Part shown: one piece after another, positions 56,298 through 64,000 of the stretch
How the letters are laid out: each line of letters starts with the position of its first letter
How positions within the stretch are numbered: the first letter of the stretch is position 1
Assembly: GCF_902827225.1 (NCBI RefSeq)
Contig: NZ_LR792632.1
Coordinates: 949,030 to 1,013,029 of the forward strand
Direction: 5' to 3'
Length of the DNA stretch: 64,000 nucleotides
From: Methanocaldococcus lauensis
GTDB lineage: Archaea > AGJL01 > Methanococci > Methanococcales > Methanocaldococcaceae
The notes under the pieces: generated by a model
What the model was told of the DNA's origin: nothing
The model's database searches: none
The model's input: the letters and a program-made list of their open reading frames with translations, nothing else
Program-made: the position numbers and the translations under genes

Positions 56298-56492
56298 CTA
56301 ATTCTTTACTAATTTGAATAATTTTCTTAATTCTTTCCTATTCTCGTTTAAACCACTATCAATGTCGGTAATTATTTCTTCAATAACATAATTTTTCTCT
56401 TTACAGTAATTTTTTAAATATTCTACTTGCCTTTCTAAATCATTTTTTTGGTCTCTACCAGAAACTCTTGCATAAATTGTTATTTTATTTTC
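56298..56492 (-). pseudogene. Serine recombinase (IS607 TnpA-like) fragment
   Basis: About 64 codons reading ENKITIYARVSGRDQKNDLE through RQVEYLKNYCKEKNY to ITDIDSGLNENRKELRKLFK and a TAG at 56298-56300. YARVSxxDQ holds the catalytic Ser of serine resolvases, and DIxSGLNxxR is typical of IS607 TnpA. It lacks the N-terminal HTH and the C-terminal part. It begins in frame directly after the sepS stop codon, which shows how close the old element's break point lies to that gene. Confidence 0.75.
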
Positions 56493-58112
56493 TCATTTTA
56501 TTTCCACTTTAGCACTTAAGAATACTGGCCCTCTAACATCTATAACTTTGTTTTTACCCATTATTTGTTTTAAAGCTAAATCGTCTATTTTTAAGTTTAT
56601 GTCACTCAAACTTCTAACTATTGGAACTCTAAATTTAAACTCATCTATATTAGATACTAAAGATTCCTCAATCTTAGCAACTAATTTGTATATAATTCCA
56701 TCTATATATCTTATTCCAGTAGAAACTCCTTCTTCCTTAGCTTTCTTTAAAATAGGAATATATTCCTCTTTAATACTCTCAAATGTTGGTGGAATTCCAT
56801 ATATGTTACTATCATAGACATAAACTTCATTTAATACTGACGGCCCTAACAATCTTTTATTTACCTCATTTTCAAATATCTCTACCTTAACAACTTTCTT
56901 CTCTCCATTGAAATCAAATTCTTTTTTAACTTCAATTGAGCAAGGGCTTTCTTTATCTTTATTCTTTATACATATATCAATAAGTTCATTTGCAAAATTG
57001 TATAATTCATCCAATATTGGAAGTTTATCAACTCTTATCATTTCAGCTATTTCTCTATCACTTAAATTATATTCATAAAATTGAGGATATACCATATATC
57101 TAACATCTTCATATCCGTAAATTATCATTGCCAATCTCTCAACTCCCAATCCAAGATTCATCACTGGAACATCAATGTCATACTTAGCCAATGCTATTGG
57201 GGAATAAACACCAAATGTGGCAACTTCAATCCACTCATTTAGTTTTGGGTGGAAAGCATAAACCTCTGTTTGTGTCTCTGGAGTATAATACTTACTCTTT
57301 TTTTCATCAGGCTTAAATTTAAATTTAGTAAATCCAAACTGCTCCAATAAACCTTCGGCAACAACTTTACCGTCATCAACACTGACATCTTCACCAACTA
57401 CTACACAAGATGCAGAGTGATAACTCATTAAATGACTTCTATCCTCTCTCTGCTCTCTTCTAAAGCATCTATCAATTGAGAAGAGTTTTAAAGGTAATTT
57501 TCTCTTTTTTATCAAATAACTTAGAGTTATAAACCATCCTGAAGTCATATGGCTTCTTAAAGTTAATGTAGATGCCTCTGGTTTTAAATCTTTAAATTCA
57601 GGAAATGCAGTTTCTAAAACCTTTAAACCCATTTCATTACTTACATTTAAAGCCTTTGCTATTTCAAAGACTAAATCATCTCCATCTATACTACCTTTTT
57701 TATATGAATGGAGAACTTCTCTCAATTTTTCTTTTTTCTTTTCATCTAACTTTATTCCCAAATTTTCTATAATCTCAACTTTATCATTTCCTAAACCAAC
57801 ATCAGGTCTTGGCAATCCAGCTAAGTAGAAACATCTATCTAAAACAGCCATAGCCTCTGGTCCAAACTGCTTATATATTTCAATTTCATCAACGATAATT
57901 GGATTAATTACTTCTTCAAATCCCATTCTTAAATATGCCTGTCTTAATCTCTCAATAGTTTCCATTACTGGATGTGGTTTTCCATAAATTGGCTTAATTC
58001 TTGGATATCTATAATCTATATGTTTGTCTTTAATTAATGCCTTTGTCTCTCTCCAAGCCTTTTCAAAATCTTTTTCCGCTAATTCTAAAATCTTTTTTGT
58101 GTCAAATCTCAT
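56493..58112 (-). CDS. sepS: O-phosphoseryl-tRNA(Cys) synthetase
   Basis: 539 residues, a class II synthetase. TSGWFITLSYLIKKRKLPLKLFSIDRCFRREQREDRSHLMSYHSASCVV holds motif 2, and MNLGLGVERLAMIIYGY is motif 3. The length and sequence fit SepRS, the enzyme that loads O-phosphoserine on tRNA-Cys for conversion to Cys-tRNA by SepCysS, the only route to Cys-tRNA in methanocaldococci lacking CysRS. ATG 58110-58112. Its TGA stop abuts a transposon remnant; the C-terminus appears full length. Confidence 0.95.
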   Translation of the reverse strand: MRFDTKKILELAEKDFEKAWRETKALIKDKHIDYRYPRIKPIYGKPHPVMETIERLRQAYLRMGFEEVINPIIVDEIEIYKQFGPEAMAVLDRCFYLAGLPRPDVGLGNDKVEIIENLGIKLDEKKKEKLREVLHSYKKGSIDGDDLVFEIAKALNVSNEMGLKVLETAFPEFKDLKPEASTLTLRSHMTSGWFITLSYLIKKRKLPLKLFSIDRCFRREQREDRSHLMSYHSASCVVVGEDVSVDDGKVVAEGLLEQFGFTKFKFKPDEKKSKYYTPETQTEVYAFHPKLNEWIEVATFGVYSPIALAKYDIDVPVMNLGLGVERLAMIIYGYEDVRYMVYPQFYEYNLSDREIAEMIRVDKLPILDELYNFANELIDICIKNKDKESPCSIEVKKEFDFNGEKKVVKVEIFENEVNKRLLGPSVLNEVYVYDSNIYGIPPTFESIKEEYIPILKKAKEEGVSTGIRYIDGIIYKLVAKIEESLVSNIDEFKFRVPIVRSLSDINLKIDDLALKQIMGKNKVIDVRGPVFLSAKVEIK

Positions 58113-58267
58113 CTTATCATCCTTAATTTTGGTTAATATATTAAAGTTAAAATAAATTATACAAAATAAATTTAAAAATTCGTAATAAAAAATAAATAAT
58201 TTTAAAAATTTAAAAAATTAAAAGTTTGGTATCATTATTTATTGAAAATTTATTAAAATTTATCATT

Positions 58268-58615
58268 TTATTTTTCTAACTCTACAACATCAACTGGCTC
58301 TAATGGTATATTTTTTAGAACTTTTCCAATTGTTGCCTTTGCTATTCTTATAGCATGTTCAGGACTTTCTGCATTAAACACCTTCATGGAGAGTAAAACG
58401 CCTACTAAGGCTGTTCTTGCTACAACTAAAACACAATCTACTAACTCACCACACTTTGGACATATTGTCAATCCAATGTCTATATCAACATAATTTAATC
58501 CTTCTTTATTTAACATTTTACCTATCTGAGATATTGTAACGCTTATAGCGTCTTCGACATCATCTACATTTCTCACGATGTAAGCCGCTTGTAATGTTAC
58601 ATGATAATTCGGCAT
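58268..58615 (-). CDS. UPF0212/DUF555 protein
   Basis: 115 residues. The whole sequence ([71 protein letters not shown]) matches a small conserved euryarchaeal family with one CxxC. The function is unknown. It is divergent from argB, sharing a 158-bp promoter region. Confidence 0.85.
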   Translation of the reverse strand: MPNYHVTLQAAYIVRNVDDVEDAISVTISQIGKMLNKEGLNYVDIDIGLTICPKCGELVDCVLVVARTALVGVLLSMKVFNAESPEHAIRIAKATIGKVLKNIPLEPVDVVELEK

Positions 58616-58773
58616 TGTTTCTCACCAACAACTAAAACACTCCCTATATTTTTTTATCAATTTCCTTTAACTTTACATATACAACTTTGCTATTATTTAT
58701 AACTTATCGTTTGATAAAGTTTAAATAGAGATATTTCATCTAACAGAATAAAATAAAAATTTTGGGGATTGTT

Positions 58774-59655
58774 ATGGTAAAAAAGGCAGAGGTTTTATTG
58801 GAGGCGTTACCATATATTCAGAAGTTCCATGGAAAGACATTTGTTATAAAGTATGGAGGGCATGCGATGATTGATGAAAAAGCGAAAAATTGGACTGCTC
58901 AGGATGTTGTTTTACTTAAATATGTTGGAATCCATCCTGTAGTTGTTCATGGAGGAGGACCAGAGATTAATAAAGCAATGGAAAAAATGGGTAAAAAACC
59001 AAAATTTATTCATGGTTTAAGGGTAACTGATGAGGAAACCTTAGATATTGTTGAGATGGTGTTGGCTGGGAAAATAAATGGAGATATAGTATCTAAATTA
59101 TCAAAATTTGGAGGAAAGGCTGTTGGATTATCAGGAAAGTCAGGAAGAATTATAATTGCAAAGAAAAAAATAAAATACATTAAAAATGAGAAAGGAGAAA
59201 AAATAGCAGTTGATTTAGGTAAAGTTGGTGAGACAGTTGAAGTTAATACTGAACTCTTAGAGATATTAATAAGAAATGGATACATTCCTGTAATCTCTCC
59301 AATAGGTTTAGATGAAAAAGGAGAGGCATATAATTTAAATGCAGATACAGTCGCTGGAGACATAGCAGGGGCTTTAAAGGCAGAGAAACTTATTTTAATA
59401 ACTGATGTAGATGGGATAATGGATGATGTAAATGATCCAAATACATTGCATAGAATATTAACTGCCTCAGAGTTAATGGAAATGATTGAAGATGGAAGAA
59501 TAAAGGGTGGAATGATTCCTAAGGCAGAAAGTGCTTTGTATGCCTTAAATCATGGAGTTAAGAGTGTTCATATAATAAATGGAAAAATTCCTCATGCTTT
59601 GTTGTTAGAAATATTTACCGAGGAAGGTATAGGAACTATGATAACTAAAGATTAA
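58774..59655 (+). CDS. argB: Acetylglutamate kinase
   Basis: About 293 residues. FVIKYGGHAM (phosphate-binding Lys), VVVHGGGPEINKAMEKMG, GLRVTDEETLDIVEMVL, VGLSGKSGRII, ITDVDGIMDD and MIPKAESALYAL are the ArgB signature. It phosphorylates N-acetylglutamate in arginine synthesis. ATG 58774 follows GGGGATT; the TTG at 58762 is rejected. TTTAAATA at about 58719-58726 is a plausible TATA box. Confidence 0.95.
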   Translation: MVKKAEVLLEALPYIQKFHGKTFVIKYGGHAMIDEKAKNWTAQDVVLLKYVGIHPVVVHGGGPEINKAMEKMGKKPKFIHGLRVTDEETLDIVEMVLAGKINGDIVSKLSKFGGKAVGLSGKSGRIIIAKKKIKYIKNEKGEKIAVDLGKVGETVEVNTELLEILIRNGYIPVISPIGLDEKGEAYNLNADTVAGDIAGALKAEKLILITDVDGIMDDVNDPNTLHRILTASELMEMIEDGRIKGGMIPKAESALYALNHGVKSVHIINGKIPHALLLEIFTEEGIGTMITKD

Positions 59656-59838
59656 TTTTAAAAATTTTTTTACATTATATTTTATTTAGTTATGTTTTAT
59701 CCTATATCTATATAATCAAATTTATTTTTAAAATATTAGAATTAATCGATATATCGAAAAGTTTAAATATAAGTGTATCAAGTATTAATAACGAGTATTA
59801 AATTACCACATATGAGATAAAAAATAGTGCGTGAGAGA

Positions 59839-60882
59839 ATGTTAGAAGCATGTGAATCAAAATGGGACATTGTTAAAAATTTTATACCTTCATGGTTTGC
59901 GGCAGTAATGGGAACAGGGATTTTAGCAATATCAAGTTGGATGTATTCAGTATATATTCCAGTATTAAAATATGTTGCTGTTGGTTTGTTTTACTTAAAT
60001 ATTATAATGTTCTTTGCATTTTTAATTCCTTGGACTTTGAGATGGATACTATTCCCAAAAGATGCATTGGCAGATTTAGAACATCCAGTTTTAAGTTCCT
60101 TCTATCCAACAGTTGCAGTAGCAATGCTTGTATTGGCTTCGGATTTTATAATCATCGGGCATAATATAGATATTGCAAAATACTTTTGGGCTTTTGGAGC
60201 TGTTGGTATGCTACTGTTTAATTTAATAGTTCCTTACTATATGTTTAAATCAGACAGTATAAAGTTAGATCATGTTAATCCGGGTTGGTATATTCCACCA
60301 GTAGGTTTATTAGTTGTTCCAATTGCTGGAAGTTTAATAATTCCCCACTTAACTGGAATATGGCATGAATTGGCAGTATTTATCAATTACTATGGTTGGG
60401 GGTCAGGATTTTTCTTATATTTGGCTTTACTTGCAATAGTTATATATAGATTCATCCTCCATCATCCTCTACCTTCAGCATTAGCTCCAACAATTTGGAT
60501 TAATTTAGGTCCAATCGGAGCAGGAATTATAGCATTGATTAATTTAGTAAATCATTCTCCATTTATTTCAGTAAAAGAGCCGTTTTATATATTTTCATTG
60601 CTGTTTTGGGGCTTTGGTGTGTGGTGGGCTTTGATGGCAATAATAATGACGATACACTATGTTAAAAAACTAAAATTGCCTTATGGTATGCCCTGGTGGG
60701 CGTTTATCTTCCCCCTTGGGGCATATGTTGCATCATCTCATATGGTTTATGGAATATTCCAATACAGTATAATAGATTACATTGGATTTGCATTATACTG
60801 GCTGTTGTTTGGTTTATGGGCTATAACCTTTATAAAAACCGCAATAGCCACATATCATGGATATCCGTTTAAAGGACACTAA
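59839..60882 (+). CDS. TDT family transporter (TehA/Mae1/SLAC1-like)
   Basis: About 347 residues with ten transmembrane segments. SWFAAVMGTGILAISS at the first helix, NPGWYIPPVGLLVVPIAGSLI, and HHPLPSALAPTIWINLGPIGAG match the tellurite-resistance/dicarboxylate transporter family, which includes malate, sulfite and anion channels. The substrate is unknown. Start choice is uncertain: GTG 59827 or ATG 59839; I take the ATG. TTTAAATATAAG at about 59761-59772 resembles a promoter. Confidence 0.8.
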   Translation: MLEACESKWDIVKNFIPSWFAAVMGTGILAISSWMYSVYIPVLKYVAVGLFYLNIIMFFAFLIPWTLRWILFPKDALADLEHPVLSSFYPTVAVAMLVLASDFIIIGHNIDIAKYFWAFGAVGMLLFNLIVPYYMFKSDSIKLDHVNPGWYIPPVGLLVVPIAGSLIIPHLTGIWHELAVFINYYGWGSGFFLYLALLAIVIYRFILHHPLPSALAPTIWINLGPIGAGIIALINLVNHSPFISVKEPFYIFSLLFWGFGVWWALMAIIMTIHYVKKLKLPYGMPWWAFIFPLGAYVASSHMVYGIFQYSIIDYIGFALYWLLFGLWAITFIKTAIATYHGYPFKGH

Positions 60883-60978
60883 AAAGATTAAGTTAATATA
60901 GTATAAAAAAATAAAATTATTAATGAGAATACTAAATATTTGAAAATTCAAAAAACTACATAAACTTGAGACGATATT

Positions 60979-61581
60979 ATGAATCCAATGATGATGGGTA
61001 ATATGAAAGAAATGATTGAAAAAATGATGAACTCTGAAATGTGCAAAGAGATGGCTCCAAAGATGATGCCAGAAATGATGCCAAAGGCTTTAGACAAATT
61101 CTTATTAGAAATTCCAGAGGATAAAAGAGAGGAATTTATAAAGAATATTGTTGATATAATCGTTTCAAAAAATAATGACTATGAAATATATTCAAAATAT
61201 AAAGGAGATTTTAATGCATCTATAAGCGTTAAAGGGCTAAAATTAAATTCAAAAGGGGGTAGAGGGGCTACAAAAGATGTAATATCTCCTATGGATCTAT
61301 TCTTATCTGGACTTTGTGGATGTATCGCCATTGCTGTTGGAAGAACTTTATCTGAAAATAATATAGATGCTGCTGATGTAACCGTTAAAGTATCATCTAT
61401 TGAAAAGAGTTTTGAAAAAGGATGTATTGAAAAAATATCCTTAGATATTATTGTTAATGTTGATAATAAAGATAATATAAATGAAGAGGAATTAAAAGAG
61501 TTAGTCCTAAATGGCTCAAAAAAATGTCTTATTAATAATTCATTAAAATGTGAAGTTGAAAAAAATATAATTATTAAATAA
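60979..61581 (+). CDS. OsmC-like protein with Met-rich N-terminus
   Basis: 200 residues. Residues 60-200 are an OsmC/Ohr-type domain (GGRGATKDVISPMDLFLSGLCGCIAIAVGRTL, with the usual peroxidatic Cys region). The first 36 residues contain a dozen Met plus one Cys (MNPMMMGNMKEMIEKMMNSEMC...), which could bind Cu or another soft metal. The family reduces peroxides using a Cys pair; only Cys in GLCGC is at the expected site here. A small membrane protein gene follows 12 bp after the stop, so the two are probably co-transcribed. Confidence 0.75.
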   Translation: MNPMMMGNMKEMIEKMMNSEMCKEMAPKMMPEMMPKALDKFLLEIPEDKREEFIKNIVDIIVSKNNDYEIYSKYKGDFNASISVKGLKLNSKGGRGATKDVISPMDLFLSGLCGCIAIAVGRTLSENNIDAADVTVKVSSIEKSFEKGCIEKISLDIIVNVDNKDNINEEELKELVLNGSKKCLINNSLKCEVEKNIIIK

Positions 61582-61593
61582 GGTGACATAAAA

Positions 61594-61869
61594 ATGTGGT
61601 ATCCTCCAATGTGTCCTCCTTGGGGCTATAATTATGGCTTTTATGAATTTCCATTCTTTAATTTTGCATTTTTTGGATTTATATGGTGGATAATAAAAAT
61701 AGTTGTTTTTATAATAGTTGTATTGGACATTATAAAAAGAGATGATTTAAAAACTCTTGAAAAAATTTTATGGCTTTTAGTTGTTTGGTTTTTAGGAATC
61801 ATAGGGGCAATAATTTATTTCCTTCTATCAAAAAGAGAAAATAAACATAATAATCAAAATAATAAATAA
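61594..61869 (+). CDS. Small membrane protein, PLDc_N-like
   Basis: 91 residues: an aromatic/Pro N-terminus ([19 protein letters not shown]), two transmembrane helices, and the segment [48 protein letters not shown], which fits the phospholipase D nuclease N-terminal-like (PLDc_N) two-helix domain found alone in many small proteins. AAGGTGACAT precedes the start. Function unknown. Confidence 0.7.
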   Translation: MWYPPMCPPWGYNYGFYEFPFFNFAFFGFIWWIIKIVVFIIVVLDIIKRDDLKTLEKILWLLVVWFLGIIGAIIYFLLSKRENKHNNQNNK

Positions 61870-61885
61870 AGTTAAGTGATAAAAA

Positions 61886-62827
61886 ATGTTCGTCTATGGT
61901 CCAATCCCTTCGAGAAGGTTAGGTTTATCCTTAGGAATAGACCCAGTTTATTACACTTGCACATTTGACTGTATATACTGCCAACTTGGAAGGACGAGAT
62001 ATTTAGTAAGTTCTCCAAAAGAAATTCCAAAGGAAGTTTTAGAAAAGTTTCCAACTGATGAAGACATATATAAAGAAGTCAAAAAGATTGTCTCTGAAAA
62101 TCCAAATATTGATTACTTAACTTTTGCAGGAAGTGGTGAGCCAACATTATCTCCTTATTTAAAAGAATCTATTGAAAGATTGAGAGAATTCAATATACCA
62201 ATTTGTGTTATAACTAACTCATCATTGATGAACTATAAATCTGTTATAGAGGCTTTAAAAAATGCTGATTTAGTTTCTGCAACTTTAACATCAACAAATC
62301 AAGAAATGTTTGAAAAAATTCATAGGACTAAGATAAAACTTAAAGATGTTATTGAAGGATTGATTAAATTTAGAAGAGAGGCAGATGAAACTATCTTAAA
62401 TATAGAGTTAATGGTTTTGAAAGGGATAAATGACGATGATGAAACAATATACAAACTCAAAGAGATATTTGATAAAATAAACCCAAACAATATTGAGATA
62501 AACACTCCAATAAGACCTCCATGCGAAAAGTATGCAAAAAAAGTAAAGTATGAGAGGTTAAAAGAAATTAGAGAAATTCTCGGGGAAAAAGCATTTATAA
62601 TAGGAGAAAAAAGTAAAAAGAAGTATAATGAATCGTTGAATTCTAATATTCTCGAAAGAATTTCATCAATATTAAAAATAAGACCATGCACAGTTGAAGA
62701 TTTATCAAACGCTTTGGGATTGCATATTTCAGAGGTTGGAAAATATCTATATGCATTAAAAAATAGTAAAAATTTAAAATGCATAGAAATTGATGGAAAG
62801 AAATATTACTTTATTGATATGCAGTAA
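61886..62827 (+). CDS. Radical SAM protein with C-terminal winged helix
   Basis: 313 residues. The N-terminus has YGPIPSRRLGLSLGIDP and CTFDCIYCQLGRT (CxxxCxxC for the [4Fe-4S] cluster), then FAGSGEPTLSPYLKESIE and VITNSSLMN, the pattern of a conserved archaeal radical SAM family of unknown function. The last 60 residues (RISSILKIRPCTVEDLSNALGLHISEVGKYLYALKN) look like a winged helix. Tail-to-tail with map. GTGATAAAA precedes the start. Confidence 0.85.
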   Translation: MFVYGPIPSRRLGLSLGIDPVYYTCTFDCIYCQLGRTRYLVSSPKEIPKEVLEKFPTDEDIYKEVKKIVSENPNIDYLTFAGSGEPTLSPYLKESIERLREFNIPICVITNSSLMNYKSVIEALKNADLVSATLTSTNQEMFEKIHRTKIKLKDVIEGLIKFRREADETILNIELMVLKGINDDDETIYKLKEIFDKINPNNIEINTPIRPPCEKYAKKVKYERLKEIREILGEKAFIIGEKSKKKYNESLNSNILERISSILKIRPCTVEDLSNALGLHISEVGKYLYALKNSKNLKCIEIDGKKYYFIDMQ

Positions 62828-62933
62828 TTTTTATTCTTTATTTTGTTAAAGTTCGATAATAACTATCCACTTCGGACTTCAATTTACTCCTGTATTTAGA
62901 ACAGTATATAATTTTTTAATATATAAGATGAAC

Positions 62934-63818
62934 CTATCTTGTTGTTATAATTACATCATTTTCAGTTATTAATATTGTATGCTCCGCTTGACTAACTATG
63001 CCATTTTTTCTTTCTTTTAATATTGGATAACTATATAGGCAAGAAGATCTTACTAATGAATTTAACGCCAATCTTTCACTCTCATTTTTTATAACCCATC
63101 TTTCAGCAAATGGTAAATAAGCATAGTTTTTTGCTATAACTTCTAAGAGTTTCCTTGCTTGAGGTAATCTAATAGGTCTTTTAGCTAAAAATTTATATAT
63201 ATTCCCTGGCTCTCCATCTTTAACCATACCAAAGCCATTAGTAGCAAATGGCTCTATTGCCACTAAATCTCCAACATCAATAACTTTATTTGTTCTTTCA
63301 TAAACATTTGGAATACTAATTCCAGTATGTAATTCATATCTATACATAACATGTCCAGATAGGTTGGATATTGGTTTAAATCCATAACTCTCAATAACTT
63401 CCTGTATTATCTTTCCCATCTCTCCAATGTTCATAGGTGGATTTATCTCCTTAATAACAGTATATAAAGCATCTTCAGAAGCCTTTACTAAATCTCTATA
63501 TGAGTTTGATAAATCTACTGTTATGGCTGTATCTGCAATATATCCATCAACATGAACTCCTAAGTCCAACTTAACAACATCTTCATCTTTAAACTCCAAA
63601 GAATCATTTAATTTTGGAGTATAATGTGCGGCTATATCATTAATTGATATATTACATGGAAATGCTGGCTCTCCTCCCAATTCTTTAGTTCTATTTTCAA
63701 CGAATTCTGCAACCTCTAATAACTTAACGCCAGGTTTTATTAATTTTACTGCTTCATCTCTTACTTTTGAAGCAATCTCTCCAGCTTTTATAATTTTTTC
63801 ATAACCTTCAATTTCCAT
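62934..63818 (-). CDS. map: Methionine aminopeptidase, type II
   Basis: 294 residues. Metal ligands of MetAP are visible: KLDLGVHVDGYIADTAIT (two Asp), NLSGHVMYRYELHTGISIPN (His), VAIEPFATNG (Glu) and QAEHTILI (Glu). Presence of the insert region and length fit archaeal type II. It removes the initiator Met from new proteins. ATG 63816-63818 follows AGAGATGAAATT. Immediately upstream (right) lies the DRG GTPase gene end. Confidence 0.95.
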   Translation of the reverse strand: MEIEGYEKIIKAGEIASKVRDEAVKLIKPGVKLLEVAEFVENRTKELGGEPAFPCNISINDIAAHYTPKLNDSLEFKDEDVVKLDLGVHVDGYIADTAITVDLSNSYRDLVKASEDALYTVIKEINPPMNIGEMGKIIQEVIESYGFKPISNLSGHVMYRYELHTGISIPNVYERTNKVIDVGDLVAIEPFATNGFGMVKDGEPGNIYKFLAKRPIRLPQARKLLEVIAKNYAYLPFAERWVIKNESERLALNSLVRSSCLYSYPILKERKNGIVSQAEHTILITENDVIITTR

Positions 63819-63842
63819 AATTTCATCTCTTTAATTTTTAAA

Positions 63843-64000
63843 TTATCTCTTTATAACAATTGTTAAAATATCTTCATCTTCTAATTTGTGATCTAATCCC
63901 ACTCTCTGCCCAGGATGCTTTGCTGACTTACCCCAAACTTGAGCATATCTGAAATTTCTAACAAAATCCTTATGTAGTTTTTCACAAACATCTCTTACAG
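63843..64000 (-). CDS. DRG-type GTP-binding protein, C-terminal TGS domain, runs off window
   Basis: The last 52 codons of a gene entering from the right, with a TAA at 63843-63845. The translation ends [30 protein letters not shown] then [23 protein letters not shown] is the characteristic end of the TGS domain of DRG/Rbg translation-associated GTPases. The GTPase domain lies outside. It is 24 bp from the start of map, so they may be co-transcribed. Confidence 0.85.
   Translation of the reverse strand, partial: VRDVCEKLHKDFVRNFRYAQVWGKSAKHPGQRVGLDHKLEDEDILTIVIKR

Larger units (their letters stand above)
55997..56492. other. 496-bp region holding remnants of an IS607/IS605-type element
   Basis: This stretch between the SWIM and SepRS genes carries degraded transposon genes on the minus strand: a serine recombinase piece next to sepS, a short unassigned open frame (about 56229-56318), a TnpB zinc-finger piece, then a GC-richer motif also found in the restriction-modification scar. 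No intact gene remains. Confidence 0.7.

Noticed and set aside
62849-62880. Small 7-bp inverted repeat between the radical SAM and map genes as an ncRNA
   Set aside because: Short, with a G-T pair, and not GC-rich. At most a transcript-end hairpin between two converging genes.

Overview
The window is chromosomal DNA of a hyperthermophilic methanogenic archaeon, most likely a Methanocaldococcus close to M. jannaschii; the species is not determined. The evidence is very AT-rich DNA with TATA-box promoters and GGTGA ribosome sites, a selenocysteine (Sec) coding F420-non-reducing hydrogenase / heterodisulfide reductase / formylmethanofuran dehydrogenase cluster with archaeal 3'-UTR SECIS elements, O-phosphoseryl-tRNA synthetase, and archaeal pilins with class III signal peptides.

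Layout. 1-5.3 kb: start of an aldehyde:ferredoxin oxidoreductase gene, tungstate/molybdate binding protein WtpA, a TIM-barrel isomerase-like protein, an ADP-ribosylglycohydrolase and two tandem membrane paralogs, then a GC-rich structured RNA candidate. 5.7-13.6 kb: the methanogenesis selenoprotein cluster hdrA-vhuD-vhuG-vhuA-vhuU-vhuB-fwdB, all on +, with five in-frame UGA Sec codons and four SECIS hairpins. hdrA, vhuD and fwdB look interrupted, and vhuU is missed, if UGA is read as stop. 13.6-22.3 kb: an isopropylmalate synthase family enzyme, a large RecD-like helicase with a probable C-terminal nuclease, an APC permease and ThrRS. The helicase gene is bracketed by a perfect 38-bp direct repeat whose second copy is the 3' coding end of the permease gene, so it looks inserted.

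22.3-32.3 kb: a metal or tetrapyrrole related island with two secreted substrate-binding proteins that each carry an N-terminal dockerin, a membrane-anchored protein that looks like a cohesin, a CobN/BchH-like chelatase, an ABC ATPase and a ferredoxin/radical-SAM pair. 32.4-46.8 kb: a type IV pilus-like locus (surface proteins, minor pilins, secretion ATPase, membrane platform, prepilin peptidase) ending in two pilins that share an almost identical 5' cassette but have unrelated ectodomains. 47-58 kb: housekeeping genes (wecB, HTH regulator, RNase Z, F420:NADP oxidoreductase, M20 peptidase, DUF192, ClpP-class protease, AAA ATPase, SWIM protein, SepRS). These are interrupted by a decayed restriction-modification locus with a GC-rich structured RNA in the scar, and by an IS607/IS605-type remnant. 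58-64 kb: UPF0212, argB, a TDT transporter, an OsmC protein with a Met-rich N-terminus, a small membrane protein, a radical SAM protein, methionine aminopeptidase and the end of a DRG-type GTPase gene.

The most unusual signal is in the selenoprotein cluster. The 3' UTRs of hdrA and fwdB, just upstream of their SECIS hairpins, carry perfect antisense copies (28, 21, 19 and 17 nt) of coding sequence shortly downstream of Sec UGA codons. This suggests long-range RNA pairing that could bring a distant SECIS to its UGA. The next most interesting signals are the helicase insertion with att-like repeats and the dockerin/cohesin tethered uptake system.
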